A stretch of DNA of 40,997 nucleotides from contig CAJTUM010000017.1 of the NCBI GenBank assembly GCA_910579575.1, forward strand, positions 1 to 40,997, read 5' to 3'. A program made the translations under genes and the position numbers. The DNA comes from an uncultured Eubacteriales bacterium. GTDB lineage: Bacteria; Bacillota; Clostridia; Oscillospirales; Butyricicoccaceae. Positions 22,949-31,247 of the stretch are shown in pieces. Under the pieces are notes generated by a model. The model ran no database searches and had not been told where the DNA came from. It was given only the letters and a program-made list of their open reading frames with translations. The number at the start of each line of letters is the position of its first letter. Positions within the stretch are counted from its first letter, which is position 1.

Positions 22949-25018
22949 TCAGTCAAACAGATTCATCTGCTCCGTTTCCGGCTTTTTTTCTGGCTCCTCT
23001 TTTTGGTCTGGGGCCGCTTCTTCAGAGGCGGGCGCCGCCGCCATGGCTTGAAACGCCTCCTCCGTAATCACCGTCACGCCCAGCTTTTGGGCTTTCTCCA
23101 GCTTGGAGCCGGCCTCTTCGCCGGCCAGCACATAGCTGGTCTTTTTGGAGACCGAGGAAGAAACCTTGCCCCCCAGGCTCTCAATGAGTTTCTGGCATTC
23201 GCTGCGGGTCATGCTCTGCAAGGTCCCGGTGAGCACAAAGGTTTTTCCCGCAAAGGTATCCCCCGCCTGGCTCTCGGGCTGGGTCATGTTGACGCCGGCC
23301 TGCTGGAGACGTTCAATCAAGCGTTGTCCTTGCTGAGAATGAAGCCAGTCGGAAAGGCTCAGAGCGGTTTTCTGCCCGATATCCGGCGTTTCGGTCAGCT
23401 GCTCTTCTGTGGCTTCGGTTAAAGCCTGTATACTGGAGAAGGTTTGGGCCAACACCTTGGCGGTTTTCTGGCCCACATGGCGGACGCCAAAGGCATAGAG
23501 CAGCCGTTCCAAGGGATTCTGCTTGGATTTTTCCAGCTCCTCCAGCAGTTTGGCGGCGGAGCGCTCCCCCATTCCTTCCAAAGCGGCGATATCCTCCGCC
23601 TTCATATAATAGAGATCCGCCTGAGAATGGATCAGACCAGCGTCCAGCAGGCTCTGAACAATGGCAGGACCCAGCCCCTCGATGTCCATGGCGTCTCGGG
23701 AGGCAAAATGGATGATATTCCGAGCCAGTTGGGCCGGGCACTCCGCGCCGGTGCAGCGGACGACGGCCTCCTCTTCGTCTTCGGAAACTGGAGCGCCGCA
23801 CACCGGGCAAAAGGCCGGCATTTGGTATTCGGGCAGTTCCCCTTCCCGCTTTTCCCGAACGACGCCCACCACCTCGGGGATGATTTCGCCGGCCTTGCGC
23901 ACTTGGACGATATCGCCAATGCGGATATCCTTGCTGCGGATGAAATCCCGGTTGTGCAAAGTGGCCCGGCTGACCGTTGTGCCCGCCAGACGAACCGGGG
24001 CCAACTCGGCGTTCGGGGTCAGGGCCCCTGTGCGCCCCACCTGAATCGTGATATCCAGCAGCTTTGTTTCCTTGATCTCCGGCGGGTATTTATAGGCGAT
24101 GGCCCAACGAGGGGCTTTGGCCGTGCTGCCCAGCTCCCGGCGATAGGCCAGCTGATCCACTTTGACGACGATGCCGTCCATGCCAAAGCGCAAGGCGTCC
24201 CGGGCGTCGCCGGTCTGTTCAATAAAGCGAATGATTTCCTCCATCGAGCTGGCGCGCAGGCGAGGCTGAACCACCGGCAGACCTAAGGATTCCAGATATT
24301 CAAAAGTCTGGGAGTGGCTTTCAAACCCCAGCTCCTCGGCGTTCTGCAAATTGAAGCACAGGATATCCAAGCCCCGCCGGGCGGCCACAGCCGGGTCCAG
24401 CTGACGCAAAGAGCCGGCGGCGGCGTTGCGGGGGTTTGCAAAAAGGGGCTTCTCCTCCAGCTCCCGCCGGGCGTTGAGGCGCTCAAAGGCGTCGTAGGGC
24501 ATATGAACCTCTCCCCGAACCACCAACCGGGGGTATTGGGTATTGATTTTCAAGGGGATGCTGCGGACGGTTTTTAGATTCTGCGTCACGTCCTCCCCCA
24601 CCAAGCCGTTGCCTCGAGTGGCGCCCTGATAAAACAGCCCGTCCCGATAATCCAGCATGACGGAAAGACCGTCGATCTTCACCTCGGCGGTATAAACGGC
24701 GTCCGGAAATTGTTCCTTAATTTTTTCATCAAACTCCCACAGCTCTTCATAGGAAAAAACGTCCTGGAGGCTTTCCATGGGGTAATCGTGGTTCACCTGC
24801 TCAAAAGCTGCCAGCGGCTGGCCGCCCACCCGTTGCGTGGGAGAATCAGGTCGGGCAAACTGGGGATACTGGGCCTCCAGCTGCCGCAGCTGGCGGGACA
24901 GCGCGTCATATTCAAAATCCGAAATCTCCGGCGCATCCTGTTCATAGTATTTTTTGGCATGGACAATCAGCTGATCTGTCAGCTCATTGATCTGCCGCTC
25001 GATTTGTTCGGTCGTCAT
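22949..25018 (-). CDS. ligA: NAD-dependent DNA ligase
   Basis: The 689-residue ligase has the full domain set: NAD-binding Ia domain, adenylation domain with nucleophile Lys114 in EVKIDG, OB-fold, a four-cysteine zinc finger (CPVCG...CTGAECPAQ), helix-hairpin-helix repeats (GPAIVQSLLDAGLI...EGMGERSAAKLLEEL) and a C-terminal BRCT domain (GKTFVLTGTLQSMTRSE...). It seals nicks during replication and repair. The tail after BRCT is Glu/Ala-rich. It starts 12 bases after yunB and probably shares transcripts with it. Confidence 0.97.
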   Translation of the reverse strand: MTTEQIERQINELTDQLIVHAKKYYEQDAPEISDFEYDALSRQLRQLEAQYPQFARPDSPTQRVGGQPLAAFEQVNHDYPMESLQDVFSYEELWEFDEKIKEQFPDAVYTAEVKIDGLSVMLDYRDGLFYQGATRGNGLVGEDVTQNLKTVRSIPLKINTQYPRLVVRGEVHMPYDAFERLNARRELEEKPLFANPRNAAAGSLRQLDPAVAARRGLDILCFNLQNAEELGFESHSQTFEYLESLGLPVVQPRLRASSMEEIIRFIEQTGDARDALRFGMDGIVVKVDQLAYRRELGSTAKAPRWAIAYKYPPEIKETKLLDITIQVGRTGALTPNAELAPVRLAGTTVSRATLHNRDFIRSKDIRIGDIVQVRKAGEIIPEVVGVVREKREGELPEYQMPAFCPVCGAPVSEDEEEAVVRCTGAECPAQLARNIIHFASRDAMDIEGLGPAIVQSLLDAGLIHSQADLYYMKAEDIAALEGMGERSAAKLLEELEKSKQNPLERLLYAFGVRHVGQKTAKVLAQTFSSIQALTEATEEQLTETPDIGQKTALSLSDWLHSQQGQRLIERLQQAGVNMTQPESQAGDTFAGKTFVLTGTLQSMTRSECQKLIESLGGKVSSSVSKKTSYVLAGEEAGSKLEKAQKLGVTVITEEAFQAMAAAPASEEAAPDQKEEPEKKPETEQMNLFD

Positions 25019-25030
25019 CCTCGTTCCCCT

Positions 25031-25756
25031 CTAACTTCCCTCGGACGATTGGTTTTCCGCCAAACCGTCGAATGGATAATATTTTCCCGCGCCCTGACCG
25101 CTGATATAAGCGTAGCTTTCGGGCACATTGCCAATCAGCACGGTCTCGGCCACAGAAATCTGGCTGCTGACCGTCACAACGCTTTCCGACCCTGGCGCCA
25201 GCACGCTCAGCTCCACTGCGGCTTCAATAATCACCTGATGCCGGGTTTGGTTGATGCCAGCGTTGGTAAAAACGCTGATAAAATCCGCGTTGGCGCTGCC
25301 CAACGGGATAATCCGCACAGAGGCCAGCGGCCCCCTGCCATAAAAGAAATCGCCCCCCAGGGCGTTTCCGATGGGGATGCGCAGCACGCTGATGTCAGTA
25401 TCGTTCAGTTTTTCCGAAATACGGCTGACAATGCGGGCCTTCATATGGTTAATGGTCACAATATCCGTCTGTACCGCCAAAATCTGGCCAAACTGATCTT
25501 TTTCAAACCGAACCAGCTCCCGATATTCCTCCCGGTTTTCCTCCATCTCCTGGCTGATCGCTTCATTGATAACCCGAGAGGCCAGGTAGCGGGCTCGGGC
25601 TTGGCTCCATTCCTGTATCTGGGGCCGAAGGCGCAGATCCACAACCAGCGCCCCCAAAGCCAGCAAGCAGCAGACTGCCAGCAACCAAACCAGCGCCGCG
25701 TTGCTTCGGCGCTGCACATAAAAAAAGAAATGCCGTTTGGGTCTCCTACCTCTCAT
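25031..25756 (-). CDS. yunB: Sporulation protein YunB
   Basis: The 241-residue protein has a very basic N-terminus (RGRRPKRHFFFYVQRRSN), one membrane helix (about 22-41) and a soluble outer domain with the YunB pattern DFFYGRGPLASVRIIPLGSANADFISVFTNAGINQTRHQVIIEA. B. subtilis YunB is a mother-cell sporulation protein of unknown activity. ATG 25756 follows GGGAGG at nine bases; the open frame extends further upstream without similarity. A consensus sigma-E -10 lies about 50 bases before the start. Confidence 0.92.
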   Translation of the reverse strand: MRGRRPKRHFFFYVQRRSNAALVWLLAVCCLLALGALVVDLRLRPQIQEWSQARARYLASRVINEAISQEMEENREEYRELVRFEKDQFGQILAVQTDIVTINHMKARIVSRISEKLNDTDISVLRIPIGNALGGDFFYGRGPLASVRIIPLGSANADFISVFTNAGINQTRHQVIIEAAVELSVLAPGSESVVTVSSQISVAETVLIGNVPESYAYISGQGAGKYYPFDGLAENQSSEGS

Positions 25757-25802
25757 CGAGCCCCGCCTCCCGTTCTCTTCTTCGCTTCTCGCCTTATGGC
25801 TT

Positions 25803-25810
25803 ATTGTATG
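25803..25810 (-). promoter_or_regulatory. Sigma-E-type -10 box upstream of yunB
   Basis: On the minus strand CATACAAT matches the sigma-E -10 consensus completely. A -35-like CGATTTT lies about 13 bases upstream but matches poorly. The start would be near 25796, about 40 bases before ATG. Sigma-E control is what is known for yunB in B. subtilis. Confidence 0.6.
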
Positions 25811-25862
25811 AAAGCGATGGGAAAATCGTGCCCAAAAGAGAAAAACGGCAGGAAAAGCGCGA

Positions 25863-25898
25863 TAAAACACAAGGCGCAAGAGCCGCGGCTCCTGCGCC
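25863..25898 (-). terminator. Terminator after the ispH-S1 gene
   Basis: On the minus strand GGCGCAGGAGCC and GGCTCTTGCGCC form a 12-bp stem (one G-T pair) with a two-base GC centre, followed by a T-rich tail (TTGTGTTTTA). It ends the long lon-to-S1 gene run. Confidence 0.78.
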
Positions 25899-25915
25899 CT
25901 GCAAAAGAAACGGAA

Positions 25916-27874
25916 TTATTCCGCCTCGTTTTCTTCTTCCACAACGGCCTCCGGCTCTGTGCTGGACGCGTCCAGCACAGCGCGGATGCTCAAAGAAATC
26001 TTCTTTTTGTCGTTGTCGATATCGGTGATTTTGGCGTTTACCGTCTCGCCCACTGTCAGCGCCTCGTCAGGCTTGCCGATGCGGCGGTCGGCGATCTGCG
26101 AAATATGGATCAAGCCGTCCACGCCGGGCAGCACCTCCGCAAAGGCGCCGAAGGGCATGAACTTCACGATCTTAACGGGGGCCACGTCGCCCACGCTGTA
26201 GGTCGATTCAAACTTCGTCCAGGGGTTGTCTTCCGCCTTCTTGTAGCCCAAGGAAATCTTTTTCTTTTCCTTATCCAAGGCGATGACATATACCTCCACC
26301 TCCTGGCCAACCTTGAGCACGTCGGACGGATGCTTGACGCGAGACCAGCTCAGCTCGGAGATGTGAATCATGCCGTCCACGCCGCCGATATCCACAAAAG
26401 CGCCATAGGTGGTAAAGGATTTGACTGTGCCGGTATAAACGGAACCCACCTCGATGCTCTCCCAGATTTTTGCGGCGGCTTCCCGGCGGGCTTCCAGCAT
26501 GGGAGCTTTGATCGAGCCAACCACCCGGCGGCGGGGGCGAGTCACCTCGGTGATGCGCACCTTCTGGCGAGTCTTCACCAGCTGGCTCAAATCCGCCTCC
26601 CGAGGCAGACCGGTCTGGCTGGCGGGCACAAACACGCGGATTCCCAGAACGTTGGCGATCACGCCGCCCTTGTTCACATCGGTAATCACGCAATCATAGA
26701 CTTCGCCGCTCTCCACAGCCTTCTCCAGCACTTCCCAGTTTTTCACTGCGTCCAGACGCTTTTTGGAAAGCATAATCGTGCCTTCCTGGTCGTTGACGCG
26801 CATTACATACGCTTCGATTTCGTCGCCGATATGGATATTGTCGGCAATCACATAATTGGGATCGTCGCTCAACTCGGTGGTGGGGATATACCCAGCCTGC
26901 TTCACGCCCAAATCCACATGAATATCTGTGGGGTTGATCTGCGTGATAACGCCCGATACCTTTTCTCCTGTATGTAAAGTTTTAAGAGTCTGCTCCAACA
27001 GCTCGGCAAAGCTTTCCGTCTCCTGGATGTTCATTTCGTCCGTCATCTTGTCATATACCTCCTTTATTATCAGATCTGGCGTAGAGGCGCCGGCCGCAAT
27101 GGCAATCGCGTCCTTTCCTCGGTAACGCCCTGGGTCGATATCGTCCGCATTTTCCACAAACACGGTATCGCGGCACGCTTCACAACAAATTTCATAGAGT
27201 CTGCGCGAATTGCTGCTGGTGCTGTCGCCGACGACGACCACTGCGTCAGATCCAGATGCTAAGGTTCGCGCCTCCCTTTGGCGCTCTCCGGTCGCATTAC
27301 ATATTGTATCAAAAATGCAGACGCTTTTACAAGCGTTTTTTAAGATTTTTGCGCAATTCACAAAAATTTCATGATTAAAGGTGGTTTGGACCGCCGCAGA
27401 GACCGGCGTATCCGCATTATCTTCCGCCCATTTCTGGGCCTGCGCAGGCGTTTCCAATATCGTGCAGCAGGCGCAGCGCGAGGCGGCGCCCACCGTTTCT
27501 GGGTGGCTGGCGTCGCCGATCAGCAGGATATGGCGGCCGGCCCGGCTTTCTTGCTCCACAATCCGATGGATGCGGGCCACATGGGGGCAGGTAGCGTCCA
27601 CAATCAGGCAGCCTTTTTGCCGCAGCAGCGCCTCTTCTCGCTGGGTAACGCCGTGGGCCCTAATCACTGCCGGAGCGCCATCGGGAACCTGCTCCGCGCT
27701 GTCGCAGGCAAAAATCCCCTCTTGCCGCAACTGCTCCACCACAAATTTATTGTGGATCAGCTGCCCCACCGTGTAAACCGGCCTTTGTTTTCGGGCGCAA
27801 TCCCGAGCGGTCTGGATAGCCCGGCGCACGCCGTAGCAATATCCGGCGGTTTTTGCCACTGTAATTTTAGTCAT
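25916..27874 (-). CDS. ispH: IspH (HMBPP reductase)-ribosomal protein S1 fusion
   Basis: The 652-residue protein has two parts. Residues 1-280 are IspH, the last enzyme of the MEP pathway: iron-sulfur cysteines Cys13 (GYCYG), Cys96 (DATCPH) and Cys192 (DTICNAT), His74, His124 and catalytic Glu126. Residues about 300-645 hold four S1 RNA-binding repeats, the last three ending in EKKKISLGYK/DKKKISLSIR-type strands. The fusion is known from many Clostridia. ATG 27874 is chosen; it overlaps the plsC stop by 8 bases. A perfect AAAGGAGGT (27065-27057) precedes in-frame ATG 27046 at the domain junction, so a free 376-residue S1 may also be made. The tail is acidic (EPEAVVEEENEAE). Confidence 0.95.
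   Translation of the reverse strand: MTKITVAKTAGYCYGVRRAIQTARDCARKQRPVYTVGQLIHNKFVVEQLRQEGIFACDSAEQVPDGAPAVIRAHGVTQREEALLRQKGCLIVDATCPHVARIHRIVEQESRAGRHILLIGDASHPETVGAASRCACCTILETPAQAQKWAEDNADTPVSAAVQTTFNHEIFVNCAKILKNACKSVCIFDTICNATGERQREARTLASGSDAVVVVGDSTSSNSRRLYEICCEACRDTVFVENADDIDPGRYRGKDAIAIAAGASTPDLIIKEVYDKMTDEMNIQETESFAELLEQTLKTLHTGEKVSGVITQINPTDIHVDLGVKQAGYIPTTELSDDPNYVIADNIHIGDEIEAYVMRVNDQEGTIMLSKKRLDAVKNWEVLEKAVESGEVYDCVITDVNKGGVIANVLGIRVFVPASQTGLPREADLSQLVKTRQKVRITEVTRPRRRVVGSIKAPMLEARREAAAKIWESIEVGSVYTGTVKSFTTYGAFVDIGGVDGMIHISELSWSRVKHPSDVLKVGQEVEVYVIALDKEKKKISLGYKKAEDNPWTKFESTYSVGDVAPVKIVKFMPFGAFAEVLPGVDGLIHISQIADRRIGKPDEALTVGETVNAKITDIDNDKKKISLSIRAVLDASSTEPEAVVEEENEAE
27044..27065 (-). 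promoter_or_regulatory. Internal Shine-Dalgarno and ATG at the IspH/S1 junction
   Basis: On the minus strand AAAGGAGGT (27065-27057) is followed after 10 bases by ATG 27046, in frame with the fusion, and by another in-frame ATG at 27034. The site is in the linker just before S1 repeat 1. It would give a 376-residue stand-alone S1 protein. Confidence 0.5.
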
Positions 27875-28466
27875 GGCGCGCCTGCTCTCTTCCCGCGCCG
27901 ACGGTTTCAATGCGCGCCATAATCTGCTCGGCGCCCTCTTTATAGGCCAAAGCGTCGGCCTTTTCGGGCTTTGGCAGGTAAAAAGGCTGGCCAAAGGCCA
28001 CTTCGCAGCCCCGGAAAGCCTTTTTGCCCGGCGTGATATAGACCGGCAGCACAGGGCTTTGGGTGCGCAACGCCATCATGGCCGCGCCGGATTTCGCCTC
28101 CCCCGTCCCCTCCTTCACGCGGGTGCCTTCCGGAAAAATAATCAACTTTTTGCCTTGCTTCAAAACGGTCAAGCATTTTTTCACCGCCGCCAAATCCGCC
28201 TTGCCTCGGTTGACGGGAAACGCGCCCATATAGGTAAAAAACCATCGGGCCACTGGGTTGCGGAACAGCTCGGCCTTTGCGATCAGGGCAGGTCGCTCCC
28301 CCTGGCGAAAAAGGGCCAACACCACTAAAACCGCGTCCACCCGGGCTGTGTGATTGCCGCATACCACGGCGGCGCCTTTAGGGATATTCTCCAGCCCCCG
28401 GGCCTTCATGCGATAAATCGGAGCCAGCGCCAGATAAACTGCCCACACAATGATATTATACAGCAT
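27867..28466 (-). CDS. plsC: 1-acyl-glycerol-3-phosphate acyltransferase
   Basis: The 199-residue membrane-associated enzyme has the acyltransferase motifs NHTARVD (His39, Asp44) and FPEGTR (111-116), preceded by a hydrophobic N-terminal anchor. It would acylate lysophosphatidate to phosphatidate in phospholipid synthesis. ATG 28466 (MLYNII) is used rather than upstream TTG 28484. It overlaps cmk by 11 bases. cmk-plsC-ispH/S1 is a classic clostridial order. Confidence 0.93.
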   Translation of the reverse strand: MLYNIIVWAVYLALAPIYRMKARGLENIPKGAAVVCGNHTARVDAVLVVLALFRQGERPALIAKAELFRNPVARWFFTYMGAFPVNRGKADLAAVKKCLTVLKQGKKLIIFPEGTRVKEGTGEAKSGAAMMALRTQSPVLPVYITPGKKAFRGCEVAFGQPFYLPKPEKADALAYKEGAEQIMARIETVGAGREQARHD

Positions 28467-29139
28467 ATCCGGTTTTCTCCCCAATGATTTGTTTCATCCG
28501 CTCCAGCGTCTCCTCCAGCGAATAGGCGGTGGCGTCCAGCGTCACGGCGTCCGCCGCAGGGCGCAAAGGCGCGGCGGTCCGCCGGCTGTCTCTTTGGTCC
28601 CGTTCCAGCAGGTCCTGATAAACCTGGTCATAATCGGCGGGCTGACCCTTTTGCCGCAGCTCCGCAAAGCGGCGGCGCGCCCGTTCCTCCGGCGAAGCGG
28701 TGAGGAAAATTTTCACTTGAGCCTGAGGCAGGATCACCGTGCCGATGTCTCGGCCGTCCATAATCACATTCTGGTTTTCCGCCAATCGCCGCTGGAGGCC
28801 CAGCAAAAATTGCCGCACAGCCGGCAAGGCGGAAACCGCCGAGGCATAGCGACCGCTTTTTTCGGTGCGGACGGCCTCGGATACGTCTTCTCCGCCTAAA
28901 AAAATCCGCTGGTTTCCATCCACATATTGAATATCGATTTGAATCTCATTCAGCATGGGGAGGATGGCTTCAATCTCCTCCTCTTCCACCCCGGCCCGCT
29001 GAGCAAAAAGGCCCACTGCCCGGTACATAGCGCCCGTATCCACATAAACAAAGCGCAGCTGCTGGGCCAGCAGCCGGGCCATGGTGCTTTTGCCCGCGCC
29101 GGAAGGGCCGTCTATGGCAATCTGAATGGTTCTGCTCAT
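28456..29139 (-). CDS. cmk: Cytidylate kinase
   Basis: The 227-residue P-loop kinase has GPSGAGKS (11-18), the DTGAMYRAV motif, DGRDIGTVILP and the RRFAEL lid. It phosphorylates CMP and dCMP in the cytosol. It overlaps the flavoprotein gene upstream (ATGA) and plsC downstream. Length and motifs are normal for the family. Confidence 0.96.
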   Translation of the reverse strand: MSRTIQIAIDGPSGAGKSTMARLLAQQLRFVYVDTGAMYRAVGLFAQRAGVEEEEIEAILPMLNEIQIDIQYVDGNQRIFLGGEDVSEAVRTEKSGRYASAVSALPAVRQFLLGLQRRLAENQNVIMDGRDIGTVILPQAQVKIFLTASPEERARRRFAELRQKGQPADYDQVYQDLLERDQRDSRRTAAPLRPAADAVTLDATAYSLEETLERMKQIIGEKTGYAV

Positions 29140-30377
29140 GTTCCATCCTCCTGTGTCTGAGCCCTGCCGGCAGCAAAGCCGGTGGACCAGGCGATCTGTA
29201 GATTAAACCCGCCGGTATATCCGTCCACATCGATGATTTCCCCGGCGAAAAACAGGCCGGAAACCAGCTTGGATTCCATGGTCCGCGGGTCGATTTCCTT
29301 AACGCTGACGCCGCCGGAGGTGACGATAGCCTCCTCTATAGGCCCGGCGGCGCAAATGGTCAGCGAAAAGCGCTTCATCAGGCCGCACAAGGCGGCTCGT
29401 TCTTCCTTGGAGATATCATGAACCTTTTTCCGCGGGTCTATGCCGCTGCGGTCCACAATCGTCGGAATCATTTTGGCGGGCAGCAGCCCGGAAAGGGCGT
29501 TGATCAAATCCCGATTGATCGTTTGCTCAAAATCCCGCAGCAGACGTTTGTCCAGCGTCTGTAGATCCAGAGCGGGCTTCAAATCCAGCTCCAAGCGAAA
29601 TTCCTGCTCAGGCAGCCGCCGGCAAATATGGGCGGAGGCGCTGAGAATCACCGGGCCGGAAACCCCCTGCCGGGTAAACACCAGCTCTCCAAAATCGCTG
29701 TAAATCTTCTTTTTCCCCTGCCAAAGAGTCGCGGCCGTGTTGCGCAGCGAAAGCCCCTCCAACTGCGCAGGGTCTTTTTCCTTGGTTTTCAGCCAGATCA
29801 GCGAGGGAACCGGCGGCTCGATTTTGTGCCCCAAAGCCGCCGCCATGGCGTAACCGTCTCCATCCGAGCCGGTGGTAGGATACGAAAGGCCGCCGGCGGC
29901 CAAAATCACCCCGTCTGCCTCCATTCTGCGGCCGTCCTGAAGCAAAACGCCCCGAGCCCGGCCCTGTTCCGTCAGGATTTCCACGGCTCGCCCCCGTTCG
30001 ATGGGAACGCCCAGCCGGCGCAGCCGGTTTTTCAAAGCGCCGCTGACATCCCGGGCGTTGTCCGATTGAGGGAAAACCCGGCGGCCTCGCTCGGTTTTCA
30101 GCGGCACGCCCAGCCCCTCAAAAAACGCCATGGCGTCCTGGGCGGAAAAACGGCGGAAAGCGCTGAACAAAAATCTGCCGTTTCGAGGGACGTTGCGAAT
30201 CAGCTCGTCCACATCGCAGTCGTTGGTCAGGTTGCAGCGGCCCTTGCCGGTGATATTGAGCTTGGTCCCAGGCTGGCGGCCTTTTTCCAGCAGGAGAACC
30301 TGAACCCCTTGCTCCGCCGCGGCGACGGCGGCCGCCATGCCGGCGGCGCCGCCGCCTACGACCAAAACCCGCCTCAT
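29136..30377 (-). CDS. BaiN/HI0933-family flavoprotein (NAD(P)/FAD-dependent oxidoreductase)
   Basis: The 413-residue protein begins with a Rossmann FAD-binding motif (VLVVGGGAAGMAAAVAA) and contains GTKLNITGKGRCNLTNDCD, ILAAGGLSYPTTGSDGDGY and a late EAIVTSGGVSVKEIDPRTMESK...GLFFAGEIIDVDGYTGGFNLQIAWSTG. All are hallmarks of the HI0933/BaiN group. Some members reduce bile-acid intermediates, but most are of unknown substrate. ATG 30377 is used with GGGAGGAC upstream; the open frame continues upstream without similarity. It is translationally coupled to the RpiR-type regulator (overlap 4) and to cmk (overlap 4). Confidence 0.9.
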   Translation of the reverse strand: MRRVLVVGGGAAGMAAAVAAAEQGVQVLLLEKGRQPGTKLNITGKGRCNLTNDCDVDELIRNVPRNGRFLFSAFRRFSAQDAMAFFEGLGVPLKTERGRRVFPQSDNARDVSGALKNRLRRLGVPIERGRAVEILTEQGRARGVLLQDGRRMEADGVILAAGGLSYPTTGSDGDGYAMAAALGHKIEPPVPSLIWLKTKEKDPAQLEGLSLRNTAATLWQGKKKIYSDFGELVFTRQGVSGPVILSASAHICRRLPEQEFRLELDLKPALDLQTLDKRLLRDFEQTINRDLINALSGLLPAKMIPTIVDRSGIDPRKKVHDISKEERAALCGLMKRFSLTICAAGPIEEAIVTSGGVSVKEIDPRTMESKLVSGLFFAGEIIDVDGYTGGFNLQIAWSTGFAAGRAQTQEDGT

Positions 30378-31225
30378 CGCCCGTCCTCCCGCAGCAGATA
30401 CCGGGGAAGCTCGTCCACCAGCCGCAGCCGCCGCTCGGCCTTTTCGTCGTTGCGCACAATCAGGCAAACCAAGGCGTTGAGCAGCGTCAGCAGCGGCGCC
30501 AACGAACCCGCCGCCCCATAATCGCCGCATTCGGCGCTCAGGTTGATATCGGCAAAGGAAGCCGTCTCCGAATCTGACCCTTCGCTGACAGTGACAATAC
30601 AGGCGTCCCGCCGCTGGGCGTATCGCAGCAGCATTCTGGTCTGTTCGGTATGCCGCGGCAGACTGATGCAGAATAATAGATCGCTGCTGCCAATGGTGGC
30701 AATGGTGGAAAGCGGGTCTTCCCCCGTTTGGTTGACCACGCACACGCTGCCCAGCAAGGCGCGCAGGTAAGAGCCCATATAATAAGCCCCGCAGGCGCAA
30801 GGACCCTGGCCGTAAATATAAATTTTCGCGGCGAATTGCAGCCGAGCGCAGACGTTTTTCAACCCATCGGCGCCATTGACGGCCAAAGTTTTTTTAATAT
30901 TCAGCGTATCCGCCTGGGCCAGGCTTTCAAACACCGAGGAATCGGAGAGCTCCTCGCTGTCCAAAAGCTCAAATTTCTCCAAGGCCGTGATACGATATTG
31001 CAGCTCGTTTTGCAAAGCGCTGTGAAAAGCGGAAAAAGCGCCGTAGCCCAAAGCCCAGGCAAAGCGCACCACAGTGGATTGGCTGACGCCGGCGGCCTCG
31101 GCGATTTCCGCCGCGGTCATAAAAGCGGCTTTGTCGCATTCGGCCAGGATGTATTGGGATAAAACCTTCTGATTTTTGGTCAAATCCCCAAAGGATTCAT
31201 TGATTGCGTCGCTGATTCGTTTCAT
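30374..31225 (-). CDS. RpiR/MurR-family transcriptional regulator
   Basis: The 283-residue protein has an N-terminal RpiR helix-turn-helix (about 1-75; MTAAEIAEAAGVSQSTVVRFAWALGYGAFSAF) and a C-terminal SIS sugar-phosphate-binding domain (about 110-245; KIYIYGQGPCACGAYYMGSYL). The family usually senses phosphorylated sugars. No sugar gene lies nearby; it is embedded in the housekeeping run between rluB and the flavoprotein gene, so its targets are probably elsewhere. Confidence 0.87.
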   Translation of the reverse strand: MKRISDAINESFGDLTKNQKVLSQYILAECDKAAFMTAAEIAEAAGVSQSTVVRFAWALGYGAFSAFHSALQNELQYRITALEKFELLDSEELSDSSVFESLAQADTLNIKKTLAVNGADGLKNVCARLQFAAKIYIYGQGPCACGAYYMGSYLRALLGSVCVVNQTGEDPLSTIATIGSSDLLFCISLPRHTEQTRMLLRYAQRRDACIVTVSEGSDSETASFADINLSAECGDYGAAGSLAPLLTLLNALVCLIVRNDEKAERRLRLVDELPRYLLREDGR

Positions 31226-31247
31226 TCTCTATTCCCCTCGTTTGCCC

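Noticed and set aside
24710..26977. A 755-codon plus-strand open frame antisense to ligA, yunB and S1
   Set aside because: It mirrors the codon structure of the real minus-strand genes in G+C-rich DNA, has no recognisable domain and no credible ribosome binding site.
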